This document shows, in pieces, positions 1 to 9,133 of a DNA stretch of 64,000 nt. The stretch's first letter is position 1. Each line of letters begins with the position of its first letter. The notes beneath the pieces are model-generated. The model worked only from the letters and a program-made list of their open reading frames with translations. It searched no databases and was not told the origin of the DNA. Location: IMG/VR virus record IMGVR_UViG_3300015372_000001, positions 16,738 to 80,737 of that record; one strand, given 5' to 3'. Made by a program: the position numbers and the translations under genes. Source of the DNA: a virus.

Positions 1-2493
1 GTCGCCGACTACCACCGCAGCATGACCCGGGCCTGGGACGACTTCCACCTCCAGCGGAACCGCCAGGAGGAGGACTACCGGCACCAGATCGAGGTAACCG
101 CCCAGCAGCAGGCCATCGGGATGAACCTCTACCAGCGGGTGGACACCCAGCGCACCTCGAGCGCGACCTGGCTGCTGAGCAACACCCAGGACATCTTGTC
201 CCGGCTGCGCGAGCAGAAGCAGAACCTGAACAAGCTGCGCGAGCTGGGCTTCTCCGACGCAGTGATCCAGCAGCTGCAGCTGACCGACCCGTCCAACGCC
301 CAGGAGCTGTCCCGGTTCGTCGCCGAGGTCGAGCGGGACCGCAGCATGGTGGGCAAGTTCAACCGGACCGCCCGGCGGCTGCAGGGAGCCACCAAGGCGC
401 TGGGCACCGATGAGTCCAACCTGGACTTCCAGGAGATGCAGCGCCAGTTCCGGCTGTCGCGCACTCGTGGCCTGGCCGACATGAACCGGTCGATGGACCG
501 GCAGCGCTCGGACTTCCGGCGTGGTCTTCACCAGCAGCGTGAGGACTTCAACATCATGATGGACCAGCAGGCCGAGGACTACACCACCCAGATGAACCGG
601 CAGGAGAAGCAGTACCGGACCACCATGCACCGGGCCGCGGTGGACATGTCTCACATGGCCGACGAGATCACCGGGTCGATCGAGTCGGTGCTGGTCCGGG
701 CGCACCGGAGGCTGACCGGCAGCGCCAAGGAGCAGGCCGGGATCGCGCTGCAGTCCTTCCGCGACCTGAAGCGAGACTCCTCGGCCGAGGCGGTCGCGCT
801 GATGACCGAGCTGGCCGACATCTTCGGGTTCAAGTACACCGCGCCGAAGGGCGCGAAGGACACCGGCTCCTCCGGCTCCTCCGGACCTGCGCCGGGGAAC
901 GCCACCTCCGCAGACATGGGCTCTGCCGGGTACAGCGCGACTGCGGGGCAGACCTACTACGCCGGCGGCTACGGCGGGCCGAGCGGCGGGCTGCCGAACT
1001 CCGGGATGAACCAGGGCGGTGTGGTGCCCGGCTACACCCCGGACCGGGACACCCACACGATCGCGGTCGGCGGCGGCGAGGCGATCATGCGGCCGGAGTG
1101 GGTCCGGGCGATCGGCGGGGAGAAGGCGATCGCGGCGATGAACCACGCCGCCAAGTACGGCAAGGTGGTCGTCCAGGAGGGCTTCGCCGCCGGTGGGGTG
1201 GTCAACCCCGACCGCCGGGTCTACATGGACGGCGAGCCGCTGTCGAAGATCGCCGCCGCCCAGGTGCTGCTGGCCGAGAAGCTGTCCAAGCTGAACTTCT
1301 CGATCATGCAGGGCTCCTGGCAGCCCTACTCCAGCTACTCCGGCTCCTCCCACATGGGACCGGGTGTGTTGGACGCGGCACCTGGTGACTTCACCACCCA
1401 GTACTGGCTGCGCCGAGTCGGGTTCGCGGCCTGGGGCCGCAACTTCCCCGGTGCCGCCACCGCCGGCTCGGGCGCGCACGTCCACGCGGTCTCCCGGATC
1501 GATCCTGGTGCCTCCGGCCACGCCCAGCTGTCTTCCTTCGCCCGGGGCGAGGACGGCCTGGGCGGCCCGGACTACGGCCCGAACCCGCCGCTGGAGCCGG
1601 GGCTGATGCAGATGCTGGCCCAGTTCGGTGACCTGGCGCTCTCCACCGGCTCACCCAGCGGCGGAGCCGCGATGAAGCCGCGCGAGGTCCGGCGGATGGT
1701 GCAGCGGCAGGTGCTCAAGGACATGTACGCGCGCGCCGAGCGTTCGGCCGCGCACATGTCCGGGGTACACCCGCTGAAGCCGGGGATGATCTCGACCATC
1801 ATCAACCGGTTCGCCAAGCACAAGATCCGGGAGATGGTGCACAAGTACGGGGGAGTCAGCGGAGCTCCTCCGGGTGCGGTCCTCGAGCCCACCGTGGCTG
1901 CGGCCCAGAAGTTCGCCCGGTCACACCTGGCTGACTACGGCTGGGGTGGCGGCCAGATGTCCCCGCTGGTGAACCTGTGGAACCGGGAGTCCGGCTGGCA
2001 CTGGAACGCCGACAACCCGAACTCCTCGGCCTACGGCATCCCGCAGGCGCTGCCCGGCTCGAAGATGGCCAGCGCGGGCGCGGACTGGAAGACCAACGCA
2101 GCCACCCAGGTCAAGTGGGGTCTGGGCTACATCAAGGACCGGTACGGCTCGCCCGCGGCTGCCTGGGCGCACAGCAACGCCTACAACTGGTACGGCGACG
2201 GGGCGATGTTCGACCGGCCCAACGTGATCGGCGTGGGCGAGCGGGGACCGGAGGCGGTGATCCCGCTGAACGACGCTGGCGGGGAGTTCCTGGCCCGCTC
2301 GATCGGGCTGTCCACCCTGGCCGGGCACGGCGGGAGCATGAGCGTGCACAACTACCGGATCGACCGGTCCACCAACTTCACCGGGCCGATCACGGTCCAG
2401 GCCAACGACCCGAACGAGCTGCTGGCCAAGCTGCAGGCGCGCCAGCGGGTTCGCGCGCTGTCTCGGCCCTCCCTGACAGGATCAGCGGCATGA
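1..2493 (+). CDS. tail tape measure protein, C-terminal part
   Basis: Partial gene: the frame is open from base 1, so the true start lies left of the window and 830 codons remain. About nt 1-660 encode charged coiled-coil repeats of the RQxxDF type, typical of actinophage tape measures. A Gly-rich linker follows, then an IAVGGGEAIMRPEWVRAIGG segment (nt 1060-1120). Around nt 1250-1560 there is a GSSHMGPGVLDAAPGDF-like segment that resembles M15-type peptidase folds. At nt 1915-2205 lies a transglycosylase-like (SLT) domain with WNRESGWHW and YGIPQALPGSKMA. The tail GERGPEAVIPL (nt about 2240) is standard for the family. It sets tail length and probably helps the tail tip cross the cell wall. 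The stop overlaps the next start (ATGA). Confidence 0.93.
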   Translation, partial: VADYHRSMTRAWDDFHLQRNRQEEDYRHQIEVTAQQQAIGMNLYQRVDTQRTSSATWLLSNTQDILSRLREQKQNLNKLRELGFSDAVIQQLQLTDPSNAQELSRFVAEVERDRSMVGKFNRTARRLQGATKALGTDESNLDFQEMQRQFRLSRTRGLADMNRSMDRQRSDFRRGLHQQREDFNIMMDQQAEDYTTQMNRQEKQYRTTMHRAAVDMSHMADEITGSIESVLVRAHRRLTGSAKEQAGIALQSFRDLKRDSSAEAVALMTELADIFGFKYTAPKGAKDTGSSGSSGPAPGNATSADMGSAGYSATAGQTYYAGGYGGPSGGLPNSGMNQGGVVPGYTPDRDTHTIAVGGGEAIMRPEWVRAIGGEKAIAAMNHAAKYGKVVVQEGFAAGGVVNPDRRVYMDGEPLSKIAAAQVLLAEKLSKLNFSIMQGSWQPYSSYSGSSHMGPGVLDAAPGDFTTQYWLRRVGFAAWGRNFPGAATAGSGAHVHAVSRIDPGASGHAQLSSFARGEDGLGGPDYGPNPPLEPGLMQMLAQFGDLALSTGSPSGGAAMKPREVRRMVQRQVLKDMYARAERSAAHMSGVHPLKPGMISTIINRFAKHKIREMVHKYGGVSGAPPGAVLEPTVAAAQKFARSHLADYGWGGGQMSPLVNLWNRESGWHWNADNPNSSAYGIPQALPGSKMASAGADWKTNAATQVKWGLGYIKDRYGSPAAAWAHSNAYNWYGDGAMFDRPNVIGVGERGPEAVIPLNDAGGEFLARSIGLSTLAGHGGSMSVHNYRIDRSTNFTGPITVQANDPNELLAKLQARQRVRALSRPSLTGSAA

Positions 2494-2969
2494 CCACCAG
2501 AGCCAGGCCCTTCGTCGCCGAGGAACGCACCGGGCTGAACTACCTGGCGGTGGAGATCTCCTACGGCTCGAGGTGGGTCAACCTCAACGACGGCGAGGTC
2601 TACAAGATCAGTGCCGACCAGACCCGGGAGACCACCACCAAGACCTGGCGGAAGACGGTGGCCGACTCCCCGGTGCTGGGCGGCAACTACCTGATCCACG
2701 CGGTGCCGGACATGGTGACCGAGACGGTCGGGGTCTGGGTCTACGGCCGCAGCCAGTCCGAGGTGGCCGACAACCTGTTCGGGCTGACCCGGCTGTTCGA
2801 GCAGTACGACTACCGGATCCGGTGGACCACCGATGACTACCGGGAGTACTGGCGCTGCCAGCTGGCCGAGGCGGCGACGAGCCGGGGCCAGGTCTGGACC
2901 CACAGCCAGATGGCGGCCGCGCACTTCACCGTCCCGCGCTACCCGGACGTGACCCGGGAGCGGATCTGA
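2490..2969 (+). CDS. minor tail protein (distal-tail-like)
   Basis: A 159-residue protein that starts at an ATG overlapping the tape measure stop by 4 nt, and stops overlapping the next ATG. It lies directly downstream of the tape measure, where the distal tail protein gene is usually found in siphoviruses. It contains a beta-rich region with an RKTVADSPVLGGNYL stretch and a DNLFGLTRLFEQYDYRIRW stretch. The role is inferred from position and actinophage synteny. A longer in-frame upstream extension (from 1977) exists but is the antisense-like shadow of the tape measure. Confidence 0.8.
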   Translation: MTTRARPFVAEERTGLNYLAVEISYGSRWVNLNDGEVYKISADQTRETTTKTWRKTVADSPVLGGNYLIHAVPDMVTETVGVWVYGRSQSEVADNLFGLTRLFEQYDYRIRWTTDDYREYWRCQLAEAATSRGQVWTHSQMAAAHFTVPRYPDVTRERI

Positions 2970-3427
2970 TGGCGGGCCGCTTGACGATCTGGGGTGCCGG
3001 TGAGCTGCTGACCACCTTCTTCGGCAACCTCGATGCCGCCAAGGACCCGCCATCCGCGTTCTACCTTGCCCTGGTCCGGCTTATCGCTCCCACACCGTAC
3101 ATGTCCGGGGCCGAGCTGGACGAGCCGGACGCCTCGGACTACGCCCGGGTGCGGGTACCCAACGACACGCTGAACTGGGCCAACCCGTCCAGCCCTCAGG
3201 CGATCGCCAACCTGATGGACGTGTCCTTCGTCCCGGCGGTCACCGACTGGGGCGAGTGCCGGTACTGGGCGCTGTGCAACGCATCCACCGAGGGGTTCAA
3301 CTACCTGGTCGGTGATCTGGAGTCCCCGATCCTGGTCGTGGCCGGAGACACCGTGGTGGTCTCCGACGGCGACCTGGGTGTCACCCTGGGCCCGTTCTAC
3401 ATGGCCGACGACGAGGATGACGCCTGA
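2969..3427 (+). CDS. minor tail protein
   Basis: A 152-residue protein, translationally coupled on both sides (1-nt overlaps of stop and ATG). It has no transmembrane segment or signal peptide and an acidic C-terminus (DDEDDA). The sequence resembles small baseplate or tail-tip proteins carried after the distal tail gene in actinophages. No enzymatic motif was seen. The role is inferred from position. Confidence 0.75.
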   Translation: MAGRLTIWGAGELLTTFFGNLDAAKDPPSAFYLALVRLIAPTPYMSGAELDEPDASDYARVRVPNDTLNWANPSSPQAIANLMDVSFVPAVTDWGECRYWALCNASTEGFNYLVGDLESPILVVAGDTVVVSDGDLGVTLGPFYMADDEDDA

Positions 3428-4410
3428 TGGCGACCAAGCAGATGAAGCCCGGCTCGACCGCGATCGTCGCCCGGGCGATCACCAAGGCCGGGGTGGTGCC
3501 GCCGCAGATCCGGGACCTCCCCGGCGGGCTGTACCCGCTGCACTCGGCCGCCTTCGAGATGGACGAGTACCGGATCATGGCGGGCTGGCCGGTGCCGGTG
3601 CCGGCCTACGACATCCGGATCCAGACTCTGATGAGCGCCGACGGCACCGTGATCGCGGACCGGGACTCGCCCACCTCGCTGGTCACTGGGGCCGACTTCC
3701 GGTGGATCGCGGACAACAACTACTGGGACACCACCTCGCTGCGCTGGGCCCCGATCCAGGGTCAGGCCCCGCCGTGGTCGGCGATGCCGGGCACCGAGCC
3801 GACCCTGATCACCAACTACTCCTACACCGTGGCCGACGAGCGGTTCACCGAGATGACCTGCCTGAACTTCGACTCCGACACCGCCGACTACCTGGTCAAC
3901 GACCTGACCCTGACCATGGGCGGGATCCAGGGCTACACCATGATCATGGTGCTCAGCCCGAACTCGGTGTACGGCAACAACGCCGACGTGCCGGCCAACG
4001 GCCTGCTCGGTCCGGCGGAGAACACCGACTCCCCGCCGGGCTGGTTCAGCCTGAAGATCCAGGGCAACTACCTGTGGCTGGACTCCGACGACTCCACCGA
4101 CCAGCGCGGGGTCTCGATCGGGGTCGGTCAGCGGACCAACGCTCCGATGTTCCTCGCGATCGTGCTGGGACGCCCTCAGGCGGTCATGTACGCCGCCTCA
4201 GGGCCTTCCAGCCTGCTGAGCAAGAAGATCCCCACCGGGGATGTCGAACGGGCCCTGAGGGGCGACTTCTGGCTCGGCAAGACCCCACTGACGCCGGCCA
4301 CCGCGGACATGGCGCTGTTCGACTTCGGGATCTACGGCAACATGCTCTCTCCGGCCGCGATCGGGGCCGAGTTCGCGGCGCTGTCCTCGATCTACGGCGG
4401 AGACACATGA
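3427..4410 (+). CDS. minor tail protein with ConA/LamG-like C-terminal half
   Basis: A 327-residue protein. The second half has alternating hydrophobic strands ending in MALFDFGIYGNMLSPAAIG, the pattern of a LamG/concanavalin-like jelly-roll that often binds surface carbohydrate in phage tails. It is coupled to its neighbours through an overlap with the previous stop and an ATGA overlap with the next gene. The fold assignment is by eye. Receptor or tail-tip function is inference. Confidence 0.72.
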   Translation: MATKQMKPGSTAIVARAITKAGVVPPQIRDLPGGLYPLHSAAFEMDEYRIMAGWPVPVPAYDIRIQTLMSADGTVIADRDSPTSLVTGADFRWIADNNYWDTTSLRWAPIQGQAPPWSAMPGTEPTLITNYSYTVADERFTEMTCLNFDSDTADYLVNDLTLTMGGIQGYTMIMVLSPNSVYGNNADVPANGLLGPAENTDSPPGWFSLKIQGNYLWLDSDDSTDQRGVSIGVGQRTNAPMFLAIVLGRPQAVMYAASGPSSLLSKKIPTGDVERALRGDFWLGKTPLTPATADMALFDFGIYGNMLSPAAIGAEFAALSSIYGGDT

Positions 4411-6683
4411 CCACGACCGAGAGCACCACCTTGACCGCGGTGGCCAGCGAGCAGGTGCCGCTGGGCTACTACCGGGTCTTCGCCCAGCCGCCGGGCGGCC
4501 ACCGGCGGGAGATCACCATCTTCCGAGGCGCGCCGGTCCGGCTGATGTCGGCGACCACCCAGGACCCGTTCACCGAGGTCAACGCGCAGATCGCCCTGCC
4601 CCAGGTCACGCTCTTCGACAACCCGGGTTCTGGCGACCTGGACTGGCTGGTGGCCGACTGCGACATCGACATCGAGTTCCAGAACACCGGGGCCTACGAC
4701 TTCAGGTGGTCCTGGGAGGGCTACGTCGCCTCGTTCAGCTACAGCCTGTCCGGGAGCGACTCGCTGGTCACCATCGACCTGAAGGGTGCCTTCTACGGGC
4801 TGGACGACTACCTGGCGATCCCGTCCTTCCCGCGCCGTCCGATCCCGTACGAGATCCTGATCGCCCGGGCCTTCGACCAGACCCTGCACCCCTCCCGGCT
4901 GGGCAGCTTCCGGATGGAGTTCCCGAGGTGGTGGTCGAATCGGGTGCCGGAGTTCAACGACCCCGACTACCTGGTCGCACTGAAGCCGTTCGGGGTGACC
5001 ACCAACCAGCTCTGGACCGGGTTCACCTCCCGCTCCACCGGGACCTGGGAGGTGCTGCTGACCGGGCACGTCCAGTCCCTGCTCAGCGTGATGTACACCG
5101 CCGGCGGAGCGCAGTGGAGCATCCGGAACCGGGGCAAGCGCCGGGGGGAGCTGTACCTGCGGCAGATCCCGGCGGCCACCAGCGACAACATCATCGAGAT
5201 CTACCTGGGCGCGCCCGGGGTGAGCTTCGAGGGCACCCGGGACTACACCCAGCGAGCCGGGGTGATCTACGGCTCCGGCTCGGACGAGGCCGCGATCACC
5301 TTCTCCAACATGCAGGTCACCCCGGACGGGCGGACCACCTACTTCAAGCCGTTCGCCTACTCCGCCCGGCAGTGGCCGCGCAAGGGCAACCCGATGTACG
5401 ACAAGCGGGTCAAGCCCAAGGAGACGATGATCCAGTTCCAGCAGGGGATGGACGAGCTCGCCGCGACCAAGGTGGCCCAGGCCCAGTACCAGCGGTTCGC
5501 CGAGCCCGGGCTCACCGGGTCGATCACCCTGCTCACCGACCCCCGGTACTCCGACGGCTCGCTGTGCCCGCGGCTGATGATCCGGGCCGGGTCCACCATC
5601 CGGCTGAACGGGATGCTCGGGGTCAAGGAGGGAATCCTGGCCCACGTCACCCAGGCGGTGGCGGACTTCCAGTCGCTGAGCGTGTCGCTGACCTACGACA
5701 CCAAGTACCGCGACCAGCTGACCATCGAGGAGGTGCGGGCTCGGACCAGGGACTCCCTGAACCCGGTGCACGCGCTGCAGGTCGGCAAGTACCAGAACAC
5801 CATCAACGATCTGATCATCCCGTGGGACTACAGGGCCGGAAGCGGGATCATCCCGACCCCGGCCAAGGAGTTCTTCGCCCAGAAGCTGCCCTCGAGCGCG
5901 ACCTTCCCGTTCGAGGAGTGGACCCGCAAGCACCCGCCGAAGGACCCGGAGAGCGCGCCGTACTACATCCGGATCGGGCCGACCGACGTGAACAACTCCA
6001 GCAACAACTGGTCCGGGGTGGTCCGGGAGAACAGGATGACCATGGCCATCCCGATCCGGATGGGCCAGGCCGGGACGATCCGGCTCACCCAGCTGGCGGC
6101 GTACGACCGGGACGGCAACGTGATGCCGGTGAAGTTCCACTTCAGCGTCTACTACGGCAACGCCACGGCCGCGGACGGGATGCCGAAGTTCCCGCTGGAC
6201 CCGTACCACAACGCCGACCCGGACCCGGACAAGATCGCCCCGGACTGGCGGCGGCCGCGGAAGCCGGTGACCGCGGAGATCATCCCGACCAACTACAAGA
6301 CCTTCCAGGCCAACCCGTTCTACAAGGGAGCCTGGGAGCAGGTGCAGGAGGACGGCACCGTGTTCCCCTGGTCCGCCGACTCCAACCTGCCCACTCCCGG
6401 CTCGGGGCTGGTGGTCGGCTGGGGCAACTACTACGAGCCGGCCGGGTACTCCCCGGGCCGGGCCAGCAAGGGAGCCGCACGGACCGGACTGCTCCAGGAC
6501 GACACGGCCTGGACCTGGGACGTGGCCCAGACCCAGAACATCGACTTCCAGAACCCTGAGAACAACGTGAACGAGCAGTACATCGGGATGCTCTTCGTCC
6601 AGATCTACTGCGACGACCAGGACGACAAGGCGGTCTTCTTCATGGGCCGGCTGATCCGTAGCGATCCCGGGCAGACCAACTAG
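4407..6683 (+). CDS. large minor tail protein (tail hub-like)
   Basis: A 758-residue protein starting at ATG 4407 in an ATGA overlap. The frame is open further upstream (to 3312), but that part shadows the preceding gene. It sits two genes after the distal-tail-like protein, where siphoviruses encode the large baseplate hub or tail-associated protein. It is rich in Trp and Tyr, with no membrane segment. Hub or minor tail role is inferred from size and position; no peptidase motif was recognised. Confidence 0.75.
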   Translation: MTTTESTTLTAVASEQVPLGYYRVFAQPPGGHRREITIFRGAPVRLMSATTQDPFTEVNAQIALPQVTLFDNPGSGDLDWLVADCDIDIEFQNTGAYDFRWSWEGYVASFSYSLSGSDSLVTIDLKGAFYGLDDYLAIPSFPRRPIPYEILIARAFDQTLHPSRLGSFRMEFPRWWSNRVPEFNDPDYLVALKPFGVTTNQLWTGFTSRSTGTWEVLLTGHVQSLLSVMYTAGGAQWSIRNRGKRRGELYLRQIPAATSDNIIEIYLGAPGVSFEGTRDYTQRAGVIYGSGSDEAAITFSNMQVTPDGRTTYFKPFAYSARQWPRKGNPMYDKRVKPKETMIQFQQGMDELAATKVAQAQYQRFAEPGLTGSITLLTDPRYSDGSLCPRLMIRAGSTIRLNGMLGVKEGILAHVTQAVADFQSLSVSLTYDTKYRDQLTIEEVRARTRDSLNPVHALQVGKYQNTINDLIIPWDYRAGSGIIPTPAKEFFAQKLPSSATFPFEEWTRKHPPKDPESAPYYIRIGPTDVNNSSNNWSGVVRENRMTMAIPIRMGQAGTIRLTQLAAYDRDGNVMPVKFHFSVYYGNATAADGMPKFPLDPYHNADPDPDKIAPDWRRPRKPVTAEIIPTNYKTFQANPFYKGAWEQVQEDGTVFPWSADSNLPTPGSGLVVGWGNYYEPAGYSPGRASKGAARTGLLQDDTAWTWDVAQTQNIDFQNPENNVNEQYIGMLFVQIYCDDQDDKAVFFMGRLIRSDPGQTN

Positions 6684-6691
6684 GAGGAGCC

Positions 6692-7054
6692 GTGGACGGC
6701 ACCATCACCGATGCCCAGGTGCACCTGTGGCTGCAGGACATCGCGGACAGTGGTTATGTCAGCCTGCACTTCGACACCCCGGCGCTGGGCGGGCTGACCG
6801 CGGCCGAGATCTCCGGCGGCGGCTACCAGCGGTTCAAGATGAGCTGGTCGAACCCGGACAACCGGGCGATCTGGAGCGTGGTGGACGCCCGGTTCACCGG
6901 GCTGGTGCAGACCAAGGTCACCTACTTCGGGGTCTGGGACAAGCTGACCAAGGGCATGCTGATGGCCTACACCGAGCTGGCCACCCCGGTGGCGATCCTG
7001 AACGGCAAGGGCTTCGTGATCCCGAAGGGCCAGATCGCGGTCAGCATGGGCTAG
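6692..7054 (+). CDS. small minor tail protein
   Basis: A 120-residue protein with a GTG start at 6692, placed by a ribosome binding site (GGAGG at 6683-6687) that overlaps the preceding TAG stop. It is the last gene of the rightward tail cluster and ends just before convergent terminators. Soluble, beta-rich, no recognisable catalytic motif. Structural role is inferred from its place. Confidence 0.7.
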   Translation: MDGTITDAQVHLWLQDIADSGYVSLHFDTPALGGLTAAEISGGGYQRFKMSWSNPDNRAIWSVVDARFTGLVQTKVTYFGVWDKLTKGMLMAYTELATPVAILNGKGFVIPKGQIAVSMG

Positions 7055-7130
7055 CCTGTGGGCGAAGTTGAAGTGCCCGCGCGTGGTACGCCGTGCGCCG
7101 GCCCTGGGCAAGCCGGGACCTTCTGGTCGT

Positions 7131-7154
7131 GAACCCCTCCTCCGGGAGGGGTTC
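7131..7154 (+). terminator. terminator of the rightward tail operon
   Basis: Perfect 10-bp stem GAACCCCTCC / GGAGGGGTTC closing a TCCG loop, 77 nt after the last tail gene. The downstream sequence is only moderately T-rich, as is common for GC-rich actinobacterial terminators. Confidence 0.75.
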
Positions 7155-7194
7155 TCCGTCTATTCACTCCATTCACTCTGGTCACATCGAGGGC

Positions 7195-7252
7195 ATAAAA
7201 AAAGACCCGTTGGGGGCCGCCCTGCCCGAAGGCAGAGCGACCCCCTCGGGTC
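7195..7252 (-). terminator. Rho-independent terminator of leftward unit 1
   Basis: Read leftward, a GC-rich stem (GACCCG pairing with CGGGTC at 7204-7209/7247-7252 plus inner GGGGG/CCCCC at 7212-7216/7241-7245) is followed by a run of seven T. It lies after the last gene of the leftward unit that ends at 7366. Confidence 0.85.
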
Positions 7253-7365
7253 CCTACAGGTTCCACCAAGATCGGTGTCCCCATGATTGCCCCGGTGCTG
7301 ATCCCCCGATTCAGCGGTGGGGCGAGCCCCCTCCCCCTACATGCGCAATGGGGGGAGGGGACGGT

Positions 7366-8532
7366 TCAGGCCGCACGCTCCAGGATCGGAACGTCCGGGT
7401 GTCGGCAGACCTGCGGAGAAGACCAGTTCCCGGTGTTCCGGAAGTGCTCCTCGTCGGCCATGATCGCCAGCAGCTGACCCACCCAGCCATCGGCCAAGGG
7501 TAGGACCCGACCGTCCGCTTCCCGCATTCCGGGAGCGACGCAGATCCGGCCCAGCCGGCAGCCGTGCTGATCGACCTGCACGATGTTGCCGTGCACGCCG
7601 TTCTGCAGGGTGTCGATCTCATACATCCCACCCTGCGAGCCCCTCACCGGGATGATGTGGCGGTCCCGGAGCGACTGCTTCTGCTCGGGTGTGAGCAGCA
7701 TCTGGAGCAGCTCACCGCCCCGAGCCTCGGCCATGATCCTGGCCTCCTGCGCGGCGGCGTAGCGCTGCTCCTGCTCGAGCGCCCGACGGGCACGCTCCTC
7801 GCGAGCGCGCTGCTCACGATCGGCGAACTCCTGCAACTGCTCGGCCGTGGGCACGGTGCGCTGCTGGATCACCCGCCACTGCTCGGCGACGTGCCGGGCA
7901 GCCTCGCCGGCGTGGGTCAGGGCGTCGCCCATCTGGTGCCAGCCCACATCCCAGGTGACCCCGGTCCCCTCGAAGCGGGCCATGTCCTCGTCGGCGATGG
8001 TGGTGTAGGTACCGGTGGTGGTGTTGCCCACCGTCCACCCTGCCCACATCTCGTCTCTGGTCACGGTCCAATCTCCTATCGTGGTGGTGTTGTAGGCCGG
8101 ATGGGTCCAGGTGACTGTCGGATAAACCGCCGCCGTGACCGTGGTGTAGGTGTTCAGCGCGATCCGGTCCTGGGTGGCCTGGGTGAGGTCGTCCCAGCGA
8201 TACGGGTACGGGTTCTGCACCGGGTAGGTGATGGTGGTGTGGGTGTGGGTCGGGATGTCCCAGGCCCGACCGCCGTAGTGCCGGCCGACTCGCAGGTCGT
8301 TCCAGCCGTACGGCAGCCCCTCGAACCGGCCCCGGTTCCGCCGGACGTACTCGTCGTACTTGGTCTCCCGACCGTCCAACCCCCACTCCCGGAGCAGCCG
8401 AGCCCGCTCCCGGTGGGTGCGTCTGCCGTACAACTCTCGGCTGACGTTGCGCATGTCTCGGCACGGCCGATCCGGCTCGGAGTAGCACCTGGGACAGGCC
8501 ACACCCCAGACGTTCTTGATCCGGCCGGCCAT
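7366..8532 (-). CDS. zinc-finger protein with conserved C-terminal domain
   Basis: A 388-residue protein. The N-terminus has the actinobacterial zinc-finger signature CPRCYSEPDRPC followed by an RTHRERARLL segment. The middle is Thr-rich. A charged Glu/Arg helix occupies about residues 225-270. The C-terminus (LLTPEQKQSLRDR ... QVCRHP) resembles a conserved domain of actinobacterial and phage hypothetical proteins. Nucleic-acid binding is plausible; function unknown. It is the last gene of leftward unit 1. ATG at 8532 sits behind a GA-rich site. Confidence 0.75.
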   Translation of the reverse strand: MAGRIKNVWGVACPRCYSEPDRPCRDMRNVSRELYGRRTHRERARLLREWGLDGRETKYDEYVRRNRGRFEGLPYGWNDLRVGRHYGGRAWDIPTHTHTTITYPVQNPYPYRWDDLTQATQDRIALNTYTTVTAAVYPTVTWTHPAYNTTTIGDWTVTRDEMWAGWTVGNTTTGTYTTIADEDMARFEGTGVTWDVGWHQMGDALTHAGEAARHVAEQWRVIQQRTVPTAEQLQEFADREQRAREERARRALEQEQRYAAAQEARIMAEARGGELLQMLLTPEQKQSLRDRHIIPVRGSQGGMYEIDTLQNGVHGNIVQVDQHGCRLGRICVAPGMREADGRVLPLADGWVGQLLAIMADEEHFRNTGNWSSPQVCRHPDVPILERAA

Positions 8533-8541
8533 CAGCCGCCC

Positions 8542-8799
8542 TCACGGACTGCCCGGATGAAGCAAGTGGTGGTGACTGGGACACAGCCACCGCACCTCCA
8601 ACGGCTTGGTGTAGTCGTCATGGTGTGCATCGGTCTTCTCCCTTCCGCAGACCTCGCACGGGCCTCTGACCAGCCGCCCAGACTTGAGGGCGGCGGCGAC
8701 CTTGTTGCGCGCAGCAACCTTGGTCCGGTCAGCCTGCTTGGCCTTCGCGAGTTGCTTCGCTCGAGTGCGTTGGTAGTAGCGCTGGCGAGCAGCCTTCAC
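8542..8799 (-). CDS. HNH-like zinc-binding protein, start unresolved
   Basis: An 85-codon frame from a GTG at 8799. It contains CEVCG, AHHDDYTKPLEVRWLCP and SHHHLLH, the metal-binding pattern of small HNH-like phage proteins. Homologous-looking sequence (REYHRAWRAANPDK) continues upstream of that GTG without any ATG, GTG or TTG until a TGA at 8860-8862, which is the stop of the gene before it in the same frame. The N-terminus may therefore come from readthrough, a non-standard start or re-initiation. It has a basic N-terminal helix. DNA binding or nicking is inference. Confidence 0.65.
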   Translation of the reverse strand: MKAARQRYYQRTRAKQLAKAKQADRTKVAARNKVAAALKSGRLVRGPCEVCGREKTDAHHDDYTKPLEVRWLCPSHHHLLHPGSP

Positions 8800-8859
8800 C
8801 TTGTCGGGGTTGGCCGCTCGCCAGGCTCGGTGGTACTCACGACGATCGGGAGGCGTAGC

Positions 8860-9120
8860 TCAACCCCCTTGGAGTTGCTTCGTCATTATTATCTTCCCGG
8901 CCTGCGGGTCGAACTCGTGGATCACGGTGCCGGTCTTCTCCCCGGAGGTCTCGTCCACGGTGTAGGCGAGCATCCCCCGCTTCTTGGCCTTGTGGAAGGC
9001 CTCCCTGGCGACCTTCACCTCGTCCTCGATCCGGGGGTCCCACATGATCCGGGTGTCCCCGGTCGGGTCCGCGATCGAGAGCATGTTGCGGCCCTCGGGT
9101 CGGATTGCGGTGTCTGTCAT
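8860..9120 (-). CDS. conserved small phage protein, 86 aa (paralog of 20910-21170)
   Basis: Starts at ATG 9120 after AAGGA-type spacing. The core (ADPTGDTRIMWDP, GMLAYTVDE, EFDPQAGKII, QLQGG) matches a small soluble protein common in actinophages. A second copy of the same length, 86 residues, lies at 20910-21170. It ends in a TGA that is in frame with the HNH-like gene downstream. Function unknown. Confidence 0.8.
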   Translation of the reverse strand: MTDTAIRPEGRNMLSIADPTGDTRIMWDPRIEDEVKVAREAFHKAKKRGMLAYTVDETSGEKTGTVIHEFDPQAGKIIMTKQLQGG

Positions 9121-9133
9121 GCGATCTTCCTTT

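Larger units (their letters stand above)
7055..7365. other. convergent intergenic region
   Basis: This 311-nt gap separates the rightward tail genes from the leftward block. It holds a rightward terminator (7131-7154), a leftward terminator (7195-7252) and a long C/G hairpin (about 7326-7360) close to the stop of the leftward gene. I see no credible gene longer than 24 codons. Confidence 0.7.

Noticed and set aside
4392-6209. 605-codon frame antisense to the large minor tail gene
   Set aside because: Long antisense frames are expected in high-GC coding DNA; its product is rich in Arg, Gly, Val and Pro without domains.
7052-7154. Possible small RNA or 24-codon ORF after the tail genes (TAGCCT box to terminator)
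   Set aside because: No -35 and the box overlaps the stop of the tail gene; support is too thin.
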